This document shows positions 6,043 through 14,309 of a DNA stretch of 36,500 nucleotides, in pieces. The notes below the pieces were generated by a model. It was not told where the DNA came from. It made no database searches and was given only the letters and a program-made list of their open reading frames with translations. Both the position numbers and the translations under genes were made by a program. The stretch is from the NCBI GenBank assembly GCA_025350045.1, contig JANXYM010000062.1, positions 1-36,500 of the forward strand, written 5' to 3'. Positions within the stretch are counted from its first letter, which is position 1. Each line of letters starts with the position of its first letter. Source of the DNA: Methanomicrobiales archaeon. GTDB lineage: Archaea > Halobacteriota > Methanomicrobia > Methanomicrobiales > Methanospirillaceae.

Positions 6043-6369
6043 ATGAATATCCAGTTTAAAAAAGGCGTACTCGAGATCTGCGTTCTTTCTGTTCTGGCGC
6101 ACAAGGACTGTTACGGGTACGAGCTGGTCAACGAGATCTCCAAACAGATCGATATCTCGGAAGGCACCATCTACCCGCTCCTGCGTCGCCTGAAAGATGA
6201 AGGGTATGTCACCACATACCTTCAGGAGTCTGTCGAGGGACCGCCCCGTAAGTATTACCTGCTGACAGAAAGCGGAAGGAAAGAAGAACATGAACTCAAA
6301 GAGGAATGGATGCGGTTTACGACAGCGGTAAATGCGCTCCTCGTGGGGAAGAACGATGCTGCAGAATGA
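6043..6369 (+). CDS. PadR-family transcriptional regulator
   Basis: 108 residues, the length of short PadR subfamily-2 proteins. The winged-helix part opens with [33 protein letters not shown] and includes the family mark [20 protein letters not shown], followed by [13 protein letters not shown] and a C-terminal dimerisation helix. GGGAGATG lies 4 bases before the ATG. It is the first gene of a tightly packed operon; the next gene starts within its last codons. PadR-DUF1700 pairs are a known arrangement in bacteria in which PadR represses the module, and the inverted repeat at 5905-5925 is the likely operator. The inducing signal is unknown. Confidence 0.92.
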   Translation: MNIQFKKGVLEICVLSVLAHKDCYGYELVNEISKQIDISEGTIYPLLRRLKDEGYVTTYLQESVEGPPRKYYLLTESGRKEEHELKEEWMRFTTAVNALLVGKNDAAE

Positions 6370-6949
6370 ACAGGAATACATACGGATATTAACCGATCGG
6401 CTCTCGGGAACGCTTGCGGTCGAAGATCTTGAAGACCTCCTTTCTGATTACCGGGAGCATTTCAGGATCGGAAAGGCAAACGGAAGATCCGAAGCAGAGC
6501 TCTTCTGCTCCCTTGGCTCGCCCGATGAGGCTGCCAGGGAGATCCGGGCAACCCATCTGGTAAAAAAAGCCGAGCATACCTGTTCGTGCGGCAATATCTT
6601 TCATGCCATTGCCGCTACCCTCGGGCTTGGCCTGTTCAACCTGGTATTTGTCCTGGCACCGTTCCTGGTCCTCGTAGTTCTCCTCCTGGTTGTATTCCTG
6701 GTTGGTGTTGCCTTCACCGTATTCGGGCCGGCCGCCTTTGTCTATGCAATCCTGCAGATCCTGGGATCCCCGTCGTTTTCCATCTGGCTGTCTCCGGTTG
6801 CCGGACTGTTCTTCTCCGTGGGGATGACTGCCATCGGGATTCTCCTTGTTATTGGTGACTTCTACCTGGCCCGGTTCTTCTACCACATGGGCATCCGCTA
6901 CCTGAAATGGAACATTCATATGATCACCGGGACGGGATGTGCACAATGA
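6356..6949 (+). CDS. DUF1700-like (HAAS domain) membrane protein
   Basis: 197 residues from ATG 6356, which overlaps the end of padR by 14 bases and follows GTGGGG; an upstream in-frame ATG at 6332 is less likely. Residues 1-75 form the soluble HAAS-like helical domain ([27 protein letters not shown], then [11 protein letters not shown]). Three to four hydrophobic segments follow from about residue 85 to the end. In bacteria such proteins are encoded with PadR regulators and are thought to be membrane signalling or scaffold proteins. The context suggests that it senses or organises the envelope complex encoded by the rest of the operon. Confidence 0.8.
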   Translation: MLQNEQEYIRILTDRLSGTLAVEDLEDLLSDYREHFRIGKANGRSEAELFCSLGSPDEAAREIRATHLVKKAEHTCSCGNIFHAIAATLGLGLFNLVFVLAPFLVLVVLLLVVFLVGVAFTVFGPAAFVYAILQILGSPSFSIWLSPVAGLFFSVGMTAIGILLVIGDFYLARFFYHMGIRYLKWNIHMITGTGCAQ

Positions 6950-7791
6950 GCGCAGAGATACCGAAAGAAGAAAAAAATTGTGGCATCAGGTGCCTGCCGT
7001 TCGGCTCAGGCATAACGCCGACACGGCTGATCCTGTGGCTGAGTGCCATTGCGATTGTATCATTCGTAATCGGTTTTGGCATCATGGCCATATCCGGGGA
7101 ATTTTCATCCGGAACTGCTCACACAAATTCTCCGTTTACCCATAATGCCTGGATCACTTCCAATACAACGGACATCCCGCTGGATGAGGCCACATCAGGA
7201 AATATTTCTGTCACCATGGGTGCAGGGGAGATCACGCTCACGGGTGGTGCACAAGAACCGGTTCTGATGGAAGCGACCGTTTTTTCAAAAGCCCCTGAAT
7301 GGCAACCGGATTATTCAACAGTCCTTGAAAACCGGACAAAAACGGTCAGGATGATCGATAAAGGTCATACCGGGAAAGCCTGGTTTGCCGTACATTCTCC
7401 AAACATCTGGGAGATCCGCGTCACGGATACCGTTCCGGTTGCGCTTGATGTGAAAATCGGCGCCGGGGATTGCCGGCTGAATCTCGATACGATCAATATC
7501 CGCTCTCTCAATGTGCATTCGGGTGCCGGGGATACCGAGATAGATCTTGGCCGGTACCGGGGCGGCAGGTTCGATGCAACCATCATGAGCGGTATCGGGG
7601 ATCTTACCCTCAAGGTTCCCGGTTCGGGCAATACCCGTATTACGGTTGACCAGGGTGTTGGTGATATCACCGGCTCCGGGTTTGCCATGAACAACGGGGC
7701 GTACGTTTCCCCGGGTTACAATCCAGCCCTTCCTGTCAACGAAATAACCGTAAAACAGGGTGTTGGCTCTGTCTACCTTGAGATGGTTTGA
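6946..7791 (+). CDS. Toast-rack/DUF4097-like membrane-anchored protein
   Basis: 281 residues from ATG 6946, which overlaps the previous stop as ATGA; ATG 6937 is an alternative start. One hydrophobic segment near residues 22-45 anchors the protein. The rest is a repetitive beta-rich domain with recurring glycine motifs: MGAGEITL, IGAGDCRLNL, SGAGDTEIDLG, SGIGDLTLKVPG, QGVGDITGSG and QGVGSVYLEMV. This stacked G-x-G-[DE] pattern is typical of toast-rack/DUF4097 domains, found in envelope-stress and LiaF-like proteins. The domain would face outside the cytoplasmic membrane. Its role is presumably ligand or surface sensing. Confidence 0.75.
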   Translation: MSAEIPKEEKNCGIRCLPFGSGITPTRLILWLSAIAIVSFVIGFGIMAISGEFSSGTAHTNSPFTHNAWITSNTTDIPLDEATSGNISVTMGAGEITLTGGAQEPVLMEATVFSKAPEWQPDYSTVLENRTKTVRMIDKGHTGKAWFAVHSPNIWEIRVTDTVPVALDVKIGAGDCRLNLDTINIRSLNVHSGAGDTEIDLGRYRGGRFDATIMSGIGDLTLKVPGSGNTRITVDQGVGDITGSGFAMNNGAYVSPGYNPALPVNEITVKQGVGSVYLEMV

Positions 7792-7871
7792 TTATGAGTA
7801 CCTGCCAGAATTTATTAGTACTTCAGAATAAAAAAGAAGAAACATTTTCTCCCGTCAGCAGAGCGATAGTT

Positions 7872-9131
7872 ATGAAATGGACAATCCCAATTCTTGTTAT
7901 CTTTGCGCTCCTGAGCGCAATTGTGGTGCCTGTTTCCGCAGAAGGTGCACCCACCGTAACGATCACCGACTATAAAGTGACCCCCTCGGTGCTCATGCCC
8001 GATAGTTCTGGCACTATCACGATAACGGTAAAAAATACCGCAACCAGTGCTTCGGTCGTCCAGAAGATTGGGCAGATGTCGGACACCGCGTATGATACTA
8101 CAAAAACGATGGATATCAATGTCAATATCGAAAGTATCAAACTTGAAGGAAACGGCATCAAGGTCCTGAGTAAGAGTTTCGATCGTATCGGCGAGATCGG
8201 CCCGGGACAGTCATTCCCCATTACCTTCTATATCCATACCCCTTCAAAGAGCGGAATGTATTATCCGGAAGTCTGGATTGATACTACCGGGGGAAAGAGC
8301 ACCAAGTACCCGGTACCGGTAAATGTCAACACGGCCGTGGGCATCGAAAGACAGGCAATCCTGATCATGGATTCATCCCTTGGAGGTACGGCCAATCCCG
8401 GTGAAGAGATCCCGGTGACCCTCACCCTCCGGAATGCAGGGCAGACTCTTGCGGATAATGTGGTTGTAAAAATCGAGAATACGAGTGCGGTGGTAGCACC
8501 GAAGAACGCTGATCTCTACCATGTGGGAGCTATCAGCGGTGGGGGAGAGCAGACGGTACAACTGGTGTTCCTCTCGGATAAGAAAGCAAACGCCGGTCTT
8601 GTCCGGATACCCGTGACCATCAGTTACAGTACCCTCGATGGCATCCCCCGCACCCAGAGCTCCGGGATCGATCTGATGATGAAAGGCAAAGCTGAACTGG
8701 GTTTCGTATCCGTGGATACCAATCCGCCACGGCTTACCGAAAATACCCCCTTTGATCTCACGATCCGTATTGAGAACACCGGAACCGGTGAGGCAAAACA
8801 GGTATCAGCAACCATCGATCTCCCGGCAGAAGGAACAAAGGAGGCATTCATCGGCAAGATCAAGCCCGGTAACGATGCCCCCGCAGTCTACCTCCTGGAA
8901 GGGGCCAAAGCGGGCAATCATCCCTACACACTTACGATCACCTACACCGATGACATGGGTGTGCACACGATGACCCGGCAGATGAATGTCAGGGTACCGG
9001 CAGGGGATAATTCAGGAAACATCATCCTTGGTCTCATCATCCTGGGGGTCCTGCTGTTCGTTGCCTACCGGTACTGGTACCTGCCAAAGAAGAACGGGGA
9101 CGGAACATTCCCATGGGTAAGAAAGAACTAA
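7872..9131 (+). CDS. COG1361-like exported protein with CARDB-type domains
   Basis: The frame is open back to 7788. ATG 7872 is preferred because it gives a standard signal peptide (MKWTIPILVIFALLSAIVVPVSAEG); ATG 7794 would add 26 unlike residues. The 419-residue product has at least three Ig-like/CARDB repeats, each of the form PGEEIPVTLTLRNAGQTLADNVVVKI or ENTPFDLTIRIENTGTGEAKQVSATID. A C-terminal membrane helix (NIILGLIILGVLLFVAYRYWYL) and a short basic tail follow. COG1361 proteins are S-layer-associated envelope proteins of archaea and are often encoded next to MacB-like transporters. It overlaps the permease gene by 19 bases and is probably an accessory component of the exporter. Confidence 0.8.
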   Translation: MKWTIPILVIFALLSAIVVPVSAEGAPTVTITDYKVTPSVLMPDSSGTITITVKNTATSASVVQKIGQMSDTAYDTTKTMDINVNIESIKLEGNGIKVLSKSFDRIGEIGPGQSFPITFYIHTPSKSGMYYPEVWIDTTGGKSTKYPVPVNVNTAVGIERQAILIMDSSLGGTANPGEEIPVTLTLRNAGQTLADNVVVKIENTSAVVAPKNADLYHVGAISGGGEQTVQLVFLSDKKANAGLVRIPVTISYSTLDGIPRTQSSGIDLMMKGKAELGFVSVDTNPPRLTENTPFDLTIRIENTGTGEAKQVSATIDLPAEGTKEAFIGKIKPGNDAPAVYLLEGAKAGNHPYTLTITYTDDMGVHTMTRQMNVRVPAGDNSGNIILGLIILGVLLFVAYRYWYLPKKNGDGTFPWVRKN

Positions 9132-10333
9132 AGGTCGCGTTCCTGCTGGCGCTGCGTTCGCTCCAGCGGGGAAGCCGCTCAAGTGTGATCTTAACCATCC
9201 TGATCATCGGCATGTGTTTTACCAACATGATCTTCCTGCCCTCCATGTTCAACGGGATCGGCCAGAGCATCACCAAACAGGTCGTGGACTACGAGGTCGG
9301 AAACGTGCTTGTCAGCCCTAAATCCGGCGACCAGTACGTTGCCGATAGTGGTGCAACACTCGATCTCATCAACGGGATGCCCGGCGTTGAACGGGCCACT
9401 CCCCATTTTACCAAAGGGGCGACCCTCAAGTACCGCCAGCGCGTTCTCGGGGTCTCGGTCCGGGCGATATCGCCCAGTGATGAGAAGCTCATCTCCCCCC
9501 TCTATACCAAGATGGTTGCCGGCAGTTATCTCGGTGAGGCCGATACCGGGGAAGTCATTATCGGCAGGCCGGTAGCAGGTGACGCATCGGTCCGGCAGGA
9601 AGACGAGTTTCAGGCATCACTCGGGGGCGTGCGGGTCGGCGACTCGATCACGATCGACTATGGCAACGGGTACGTGAAGGACTACCGGGTGAAAGGGATC
9701 TATTACACCGGCTGGAGCCAGGCGGACAGCGCAGTGTACGTTACCTCGACAGATATGGCGCTGGTTGACCCAAAGGCGCTTGACAATGCGGATTATATCA
9801 CGGTCAAGGCAAAACCCGGGTATTCCGAGACGTTCATCAAGAACGAACTCCTTGCGTACGGTGTCGGGGGGAACGGGAAGGTCCAGACCACCGCAGACCT
9901 GCTGAGCAAGAGCATGGGAAGGGCTCTCCAGAGTTTTGCCATCATCAACATGGTGTCCCTGGTTGTCAGCATCATCATCACTACGGTCGTTTTGTTCATC
10001 GTCATCACCATCAAGACCATCAGCAGCCGCAAACAGATTGGGATCCTCAAGGCTATCGGGGTGGATAAGGAAGTCATCATGCATAATTATGGGTTCCAGG
10101 TCATCATTCTCGGCATCCTGGGCATTATCCTGGGGATCATCCTCACCCTGGTTCTTGCAGCCTACATGGCATATCACCCCATTGTCACGCCGGAATGGTC
10201 TGCAACCCTGTATATCACCCCCATGGATCTTCTCGTAAACTCCGTGATTCTCTTTATTGCGGCAATTGTGGCCGGCTATGTCCCCGCCTATCAGATCTCC
10301 CGTGAGGATATTCAGACTGCCATGAGGACCTGA
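9113..10333 (+). CDS. ABC transporter permease, MacB/FtsX (LolC) family
   Basis: 406 residues. An N-terminal helix (about residues 20-42) is followed by a large extracytoplasmic MacB_PCD-type domain of about 220 residues (SPKSGDQYVADSG to LGGVRVGDSITIDYGNGYVKDYRVKGIYYTGW) and three C-terminal helices. The FtsX core signature lies after about residue 280, with TIKTISSRKQIGILKAIGVDKEVIMHNYGFQ, the coupling region. Such permeases act as mechanotransmitters rather than classical channels and work with a partner ATPase and extracytoplasmic partners. Here these are the gene that follows and the COG1361-like protein before it. Confidence 0.9.
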   Translation: MGKKELKVAFLLALRSLQRGSRSSVILTILIIGMCFTNMIFLPSMFNGIGQSITKQVVDYEVGNVLVSPKSGDQYVADSGATLDLINGMPGVERATPHFTKGATLKYRQRVLGVSVRAISPSDEKLISPLYTKMVAGSYLGEADTGEVIIGRPVAGDASVRQEDEFQASLGGVRVGDSITIDYGNGYVKDYRVKGIYYTGWSQADSAVYVTSTDMALVDPKALDNADYITVKAKPGYSETFIKNELLAYGVGGNGKVQTTADLLSKSMGRALQSFAIINMVSLVVSIIITTVVLFIVITIKTISSRKQIGILKAIGVDKEVIMHNYGFQVIILGILGIILGIILTLVLAAYMAYHPIVTPEWSATLYITPMDLLVNSVILFIAAIVAGYVPAYQISREDIQTAMRT

Positions 10334-10337
10334 TGCC

Positions 10338-11033
10338 ATGATCATTATCGAAAATCTGCGGAAAACCTATCGCATGGGGGATGTCGAAGTCAATGCCCTT
10401 GACGGGATAACCCTCAATATCGCAAAAGGCGAGTTCCTTGGCATCATGGGGGCAAGCGGCAGCGGCAAGACCACCCTGCTCCACATGCTGGGACTGCTGG
10501 ACGAACCCACATCAGGGAGGATCACGATAGATGATGTCGATGTCGGCCGGCTCAATGATTACGAAAAGACCCAGTTCCGGCTCTACAAGCTCGGGTATGT
10601 CTTCCAGGACTATGCTCTCGTCCCCGATCTCACGGTGATGGAGAATGTCTCCCTTCCTGCAATGCTGCGGGTGGACCGTACGGAAGAACAGACTCATGCT
10701 GGCAGTTTTGAGGTGCTGCAGAAGATCGGCCTGTGCGACCGCAGGGATCATCTCCCGCGCGAGTTGTCCGGCGGCCAGCAGCAGCGGGTCTCGATTGCCC
10801 GGGCCATGGTCAACAAGCCGGATATCCTGTTTGCCGATGAACCCTGTGCAAATCTCGATTCGGAAAACTCCCGTCTGGTGCTTGACCTGTTCAAGGAGAT
10901 CAATGAAGAGTTCCACCAGACCATTGTGATGGTCTCGCATGAGGACTGGCATAAGGACTACTTCCACCGGATCATCCGTCTCAAGGATGGGAAAATTATC
11001 CGCGACGGGACGAATGGATCATCGGCACACTAG
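10338..11033 (+). CDS. ABC transporter ATP-binding protein, LolD/MacB type
   Basis: 231 residues, standard length for LolD-like ATPases. Walker A is GASGSGKTT (about residues 37-45), the Q-loop lies in GYVFQDYALVPDLTVMENV, the signature is LSGGQQQRVSIARAMV, Walker B is ILFADEPCANLDS, and the H-loop is MVSHE. It starts 4 bases after the permease stop and closes the operon. It powers the MacB/FtsX-type permease. The stop is TAG, which shows that TAG functions as an ordinary terminator in this genome. Confidence 0.95.
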   Translation: MIIIENLRKTYRMGDVEVNALDGITLNIAKGEFLGIMGASGSGKTTLLHMLGLLDEPTSGRITIDDVDVGRLNDYEKTQFRLYKLGYVFQDYALVPDLTVMENVSLPAMLRVDRTEEQTHAGSFEVLQKIGLCDRRDHLPRELSGGQQQRVSIARAMVNKPDILFADEPCANLDSENSRLVLDLFKEINEEFHQTIVMVSHEDWHKDYFHRIIRLKDGKIIRDGTNGSSAH

Positions 11034-11100
11034 TTAGGTGCATGCAGAATCCTGCTCTTTTTTTTGTTCCCGGTTCCTAGTTCTTTACATCTCTGCTGTC

Positions 11101-11772
11101 ATGGACGATATTCCCATAGAAAAAATAGTCCGCTCCCGTCGCCGGAGCATAGCACTCGTCATCACACCGGACGGGCACCTGATCGTGCGGGCACCTCTCA
11201 AGACCCCGGTTGCTTTGATCCATGCGTTCGTGAAAGAGAAGCACGGCTGGATTGAAAAGACGGTGGGGAAGATGAAACAGCGGCCTGCAGCAACGGAACA
11301 CGCGTACGAGGAGGGTGAGACCTTCTTCTATCTCGGGCGTGTATACCCGCTGCATATCGTGGAGAGCGGCAACAGCCCCATTGAACGAACGGACCGGCTG
11401 TGCGTGTGCCGGTCACTGCTCTCCGATATCAGGCACCGGCTGAAATGCTGGTACATGCAGGAGGCACAGAGGGAGATCCACGCCCGCTGCATGTGGTTTT
11501 CGATGACGACCGGGTATACCCCGAAATCGATCCGCATCACGGATGCCCGGCAGCGGTGGGGATCCTGCACCAGCACGGGAGGGCTCAACTTCAGCTGGCG
11601 GCTCATCCAGGCACCCCTCGAAATTGTGGATTACGTGATCGTTCACGAACTTGTCCACCTTAAGCAGCCCGACCACTCGAAGAAGTTCTGGGCGAAAGTG
11701 AAGGAGATCATGCCGGATTATGAGCGGCGGAAAGAATGGCTAAGGGAGAACGAGCGGCTGCTGAGGATATGA
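11101..11772 (+). CDS. YgjP-like (M48-related, DUF45) zinc metallopeptidase
   Basis: 223 residues from ATG 11101; TCTTTACATC about 25 bases upstream is a possible TATA element. The N-terminal half is the UPF/YgjP beta region (RSRRRSIALVITPDGHLIVRAP). The conserved middle motif is DARQRWGSCTSTGGLNFSWRLIQAP, followed by the zinc site VDYVIVHELVHLKQPDHSKKFW (HExxH-type with the downstream HSxxFW). These marks define the YgjP/DUF45 family, predicted metal-dependent hydrolases whose substrate is unknown. It is a single gene and converges on the UbiA gene. Confidence 0.88.
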   Translation: MDDIPIEKIVRSRRRSIALVITPDGHLIVRAPLKTPVALIHAFVKEKHGWIEKTVGKMKQRPAATEHAYEEGETFFYLGRVYPLHIVESGNSPIERTDRLCVCRSLLSDIRHRLKCWYMQEAQREIHARCMWFSMTTGYTPKSIRITDARQRWGSCTSTGGLNFSWRLIQAPLEIVDYVIVHELVHLKQPDHSKKFWAKVKEIMPDYERRKEWLRENERLLRI

Positions 11773-11805
11773 AAAAGTGAACATTGGGTTTTGAATGGGC
11801 TGTTG

Positions 11806-11868
11806 ATAATGCCCCCCTCTTGTGCCACCAGTCCCCCGTTGGGGGACGGGGCAAAAGGGGGGCATTAT
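11806..11868. terminator. Long hairpin between convergent genes
   Basis: ATAATGCCCCCC (11806-11817) pairs perfectly with GGGGGGCATTAT (11857-11868), and inside it GTCCCCC (11831-11837) pairs with GGGGGAC (11841-11847) around a GTT loop. The intervening arms are partly complementary. It lies between the convergent metallopeptidase and UbiA genes and could act as a bidirectional transcription end, although archaeal terminators usually need only T-tracts. Alternatively it is a small palindromic mobile element. Confidence 0.5.
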
Positions 11869-11912
11869 GAAAATGATTAGTGACGCAGGGTGGTGTTTCC
11901 AATCTATATTCT

Positions 11913-12809
11913 TTACAACAACGCCCCCGCTGCAATCCCCGCAGCATACAGCACCATCGCGACATGGAAGCACGGCAGCACCTTAAGCGCTGCATCAGGG
12001 GACTTATCCTTCAGGATAACAGCATTCGCATACAGGAGCAGCACGAGTCCCGCACAGATGCCGATGCGTGCAATCCCGTCAAGCCGTACCATGAAAATGA
12101 TAGCAGTCAATACGTGGACTGCGGTAAAACCGGCAATCCAGTACGCGGTACCGTTCATGCTGAACATCGTCGGGATCGTGTTCATCCCCCGCGCCCGGTC
12201 GTTTACCACATCGATCAGGTCATTCGCCCCAAGATGGGCGAGGGCAAACGGGTAGAAAAAGGCGAAGTACAGGACTGCATTTAAGTCCGGGCTCCCGATG
12301 CAGAGGTATCCCGCCACCGGGAATAAAGCGAAATCGGTCCTGCCGATGAGTTGTGCATAAGGGAACTTCTGGTTGCGTTTCTCTTCCTGGTAGAAGATCT
12401 CTATTGCAAGGCAGTAGAGCATGAGGATGAGCACATAGACCGAATGCGGGGCAGGGAGGGTTGCGATAAGGCATGCAGTTATCGCAGCAAGCACGAGAAT
12501 GAGTGTGACTGCCGCCCGGGGGGAAACGAGCCCTGCCGGTATCGGCCGTGTGCCAAACATCCTCCAGTATTTCGTCAGTTTACCGGATTCTGTATCTTTT
12601 TTATCAAACTCGCGATCAATGTAGTCATTCAGGACAAGACCGGTTTCAAACCCGAAAAAACCGATCAGGGCAACCCGTACAAGATCAAGCCACGCAAATC
12701 CCCCGTAGGTGACCGTGGCGAGGAGGTACCCGGAACAGAAGAGCAGGGGCCAGGCAAACGAGAACTGCAGCCGGGTCAGGTCGATATATGCCCGCAGGGT
12801 CGCATTCAT
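11913..12809 (-). CDS. UbiA-family prenyltransferase
   Basis: 298 residues from ATG 12809 (MNATLRAYIDLTRLQFSFAWP); the frame is open to 12884 but that extension is not family-like. About nine hydrophobic segments are visible. The first aspartate-rich motif is NDYIDREFDKKD, followed by the conserved substrate loop RPIPAGLVSP. The second motif is in NDLIDVVNDRARGMNT. UbiA enzymes transfer isoprenoid chains to aromatic or polar acceptors in the membrane. In archaea one member makes the second ether lipid bond (DGGGP synthase), others are unassigned. The acceptor of this one cannot be told from sequence. It is not in an operon. Confidence 0.88.
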   Translation of the reverse strand: MNATLRAYIDLTRLQFSFAWPLLFCSGYLLATVTYGGFAWLDLVRVALIGFFGFETGLVLNDYIDREFDKKDTESGKLTKYWRMFGTRPIPAGLVSPRAAVTLILVLAAITACLIATLPAPHSVYVLILMLYCLAIEIFYQEEKRNQKFPYAQLIGRTDFALFPVAGYLCIGSPDLNAVLYFAFFYPFALAHLGANDLIDVVNDRARGMNTIPTMFSMNGTAYWIAGFTAVHVLTAIIFMVRLDGIARIGICAGLVLLLYANAVILKDKSPDAALKVLPCFHVAMVLYAAGIAAGALL

Positions 12810-12970
12810 TTGCTTAAACGATTGGCATCCCTGCTTAATACACGCTGTGATCAAAAAGAGGGCTGTATCCTGTTCTCCTGTCATTCATCCCCTCGCCGTT
12901 CATCCGGTCCGGGAGGAATTCCTGCGTGAACTCTTACAAATAGTATAAACCGTTCAAAGGCAATCAGAAG

Positions 12971-13549
12971 ATGTGGAAAACTATGACGGAAACATCTGAC
13001 GTATCTGATGGAATGATAAACTGGACGAGCCTTTTGCCCTGGTGGGTTGTGCTCCTGTGGGGATTGTTGTCCCTGATCATCGGGATTATGTTCCTTACTA
13101 CCCCCGGTATGACCACCCTCCTCCTGATCACATTCCTGGGGGCATACTGGCTTGTGGGCGGGTTCTTCACCCTTGGCAGTCTTGCCGTTGATAAAACCAA
13201 CATGGGCCTCAAGATCTTCTTATCGGTCGTGAACATTCTTGCCGGGATTGCCATTCTCCTGTACCCGCTGTACAGCACCGTGTTCATTCTCTCATTCTTT
13301 GCGATCTTCATTGGTTTCTGGGGATTGTTTATCGGGGCTGTCCACCTGATCCAGGCATTCAAAACCAAGGATGGCGGCAATGGGCTGCTCGGGGTAATCA
13401 GCATCATCTTTGGAATTATCATTCTGGTGTACCCGCTTATCACTGCAGAGTTAATCCCCTTTGTTGCGGGTGCATTTGCTCTGGTGAGCGGAATTGCAGC
13501 GGTTATTGCTGCGTTCCAAGTCAGGAAGGCCACTGCTTCTCCAGCGTGA
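12971..13549 (+). CDS. HdeD/DUF308 family membrane protein
   Basis: 192 residues from ATG 12971; ATG 12983 (MTETSDVSDG) is also possible. Six hydrophobic segments fall in three similar pairs, each with a GIMFL/GIAIL/GIIIL-YP motif, typical of the duplicated DUF308 repeat: IIGIMFLTTPG, LAGIAILLYPLYS and IFGIIILVYPLI. HdeD was named for acid resistance in E. coli, but the molecular function is not known and archaeal members are uncharacterised. It is a single gene facing away from the UbiA gene. Confidence 0.88.
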   Translation: MWKTMTETSDVSDGMINWTSLLPWWVVLLWGLLSLIIGIMFLTTPGMTTLLLITFLGAYWLVGGFFTLGSLAVDKTNMGLKIFLSVVNILAGIAILLYPLYSTVFILSFFAIFIGFWGLFIGAVHLIQAFKTKDGGNGLLGVISIIFGIIILVYPLITAELIPFVAGAFALVSGIAAVIAAFQVRKATASPA

Positions 13550-13671
13550 GTACAGCAATTTCCCTCTCTCTTTTTAAAAAGGCAATCTCCTCCTGAAGAA
13601 AAGCACAGGACCCAGGGGGCACACCTGGTACTACCAGCCATGATTTATCCTCGAAACACCTATAGGAGAAG

Positions 13672-14217
13672 ATGGGATCTTTTTTTATCCGTACGGAAAC
13701 ACCGTTCGATATCAAGGAGATTTTCGCTATGCATTACGATGCCTTTGCGCAGGATGGTGAAGCACGGCTCGTCAATGCCCTGCGCAATGACGGAGATTTT
13801 ACCCCGGATCTCTCTCTTGTCGCCGTTCATGATGACCGGATTATCGGGCATGTGCTCTTCCCCCCGATAACCATTGAATCTGCCGATGGAACCCAAAAAA
13901 GCGTACCCGCACGAGCGCTGGCACCCCTTGGCGTGGACCCGGCGTTCCAGTGCCTGGGTGTCGGAGCTGCCCTTCTTGAAGAAGGGCTCAACACCTGCCG
14001 CCAGCTCGGGCACCGCGCCGTGATCGTTGTCGGACACCCGGGATATTATCCGCGATTCGGGTTCTCCAATGCCCGGAACTTTGGGATCACAGCCCCCTTT
14101 CCCTGTCCGGATGAGGCGTTCATGGCTCTCGAACTGGTGCCCGGTGCACTCGATGGTGTGCATGGAACGGTCCGGTATCCTCCCGCGTTCGATGCAGAAG
14201 GCGCCCACACCGGATAA
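13672..14217 (+). CDS. GNAT N-acetyltransferase, YhbS-like
   Basis: 181 residues; AGGAG lies 4-8 bases before the ATG. The GNAT core is visible as LVAVHDDRIIGHVLF (beta 4) and LAPLGVDPAFQCLGVGAALLEEGLNTCRQLGH, the acetyl-CoA pyrophosphate loop being QCLGVGAAL. The end has VVGHPGYYPRFGFSNARNFGI, the characteristic YhbS-type motif with the conserved GYYxRFGF. Members are usually stand-alone acetyltransferases of unknown substrate. No neighbouring antitoxin-like gene is present, so unlike the gene at 2177-2719 a toxin role is not suggested. Confidence 0.9.
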   Translation: MGSFFIRTETPFDIKEIFAMHYDAFAQDGEARLVNALRNDGDFTPDLSLVAVHDDRIIGHVLFPPITIESADGTQKSVPARALAPLGVDPAFQCLGVGAALLEEGLNTCRQLGHRAVIVVGHPGYYPRFGFSNARNFGITAPFPCPDEAFMALELVPGALDGVHGTVRYPPAFDAEGAHTG

Positions 14218-14309
14218 GAAATAGAAAAATCTGTTTTGAGATTTTGTCTTGAGAATCCCCCGGTTTTGCCTGTTTAAACCAGAGCGGATATACGCTTCTT
14301 CAAATAAAC

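Noticed and set aside
9617-10345. 242-codon minus frame opposite the ABC permease
   Set aside because: It is antisense to a well-supported permease and has an Asp/His-rich composition typical of a shadow frame.
12220-12929. Plus-strand frames of up to 192 codons opposite the UbiA gene
   Set aside because: The minus strand carries the prenyltransferase motifs and membrane segments; the plus frames show no protein-like pattern.
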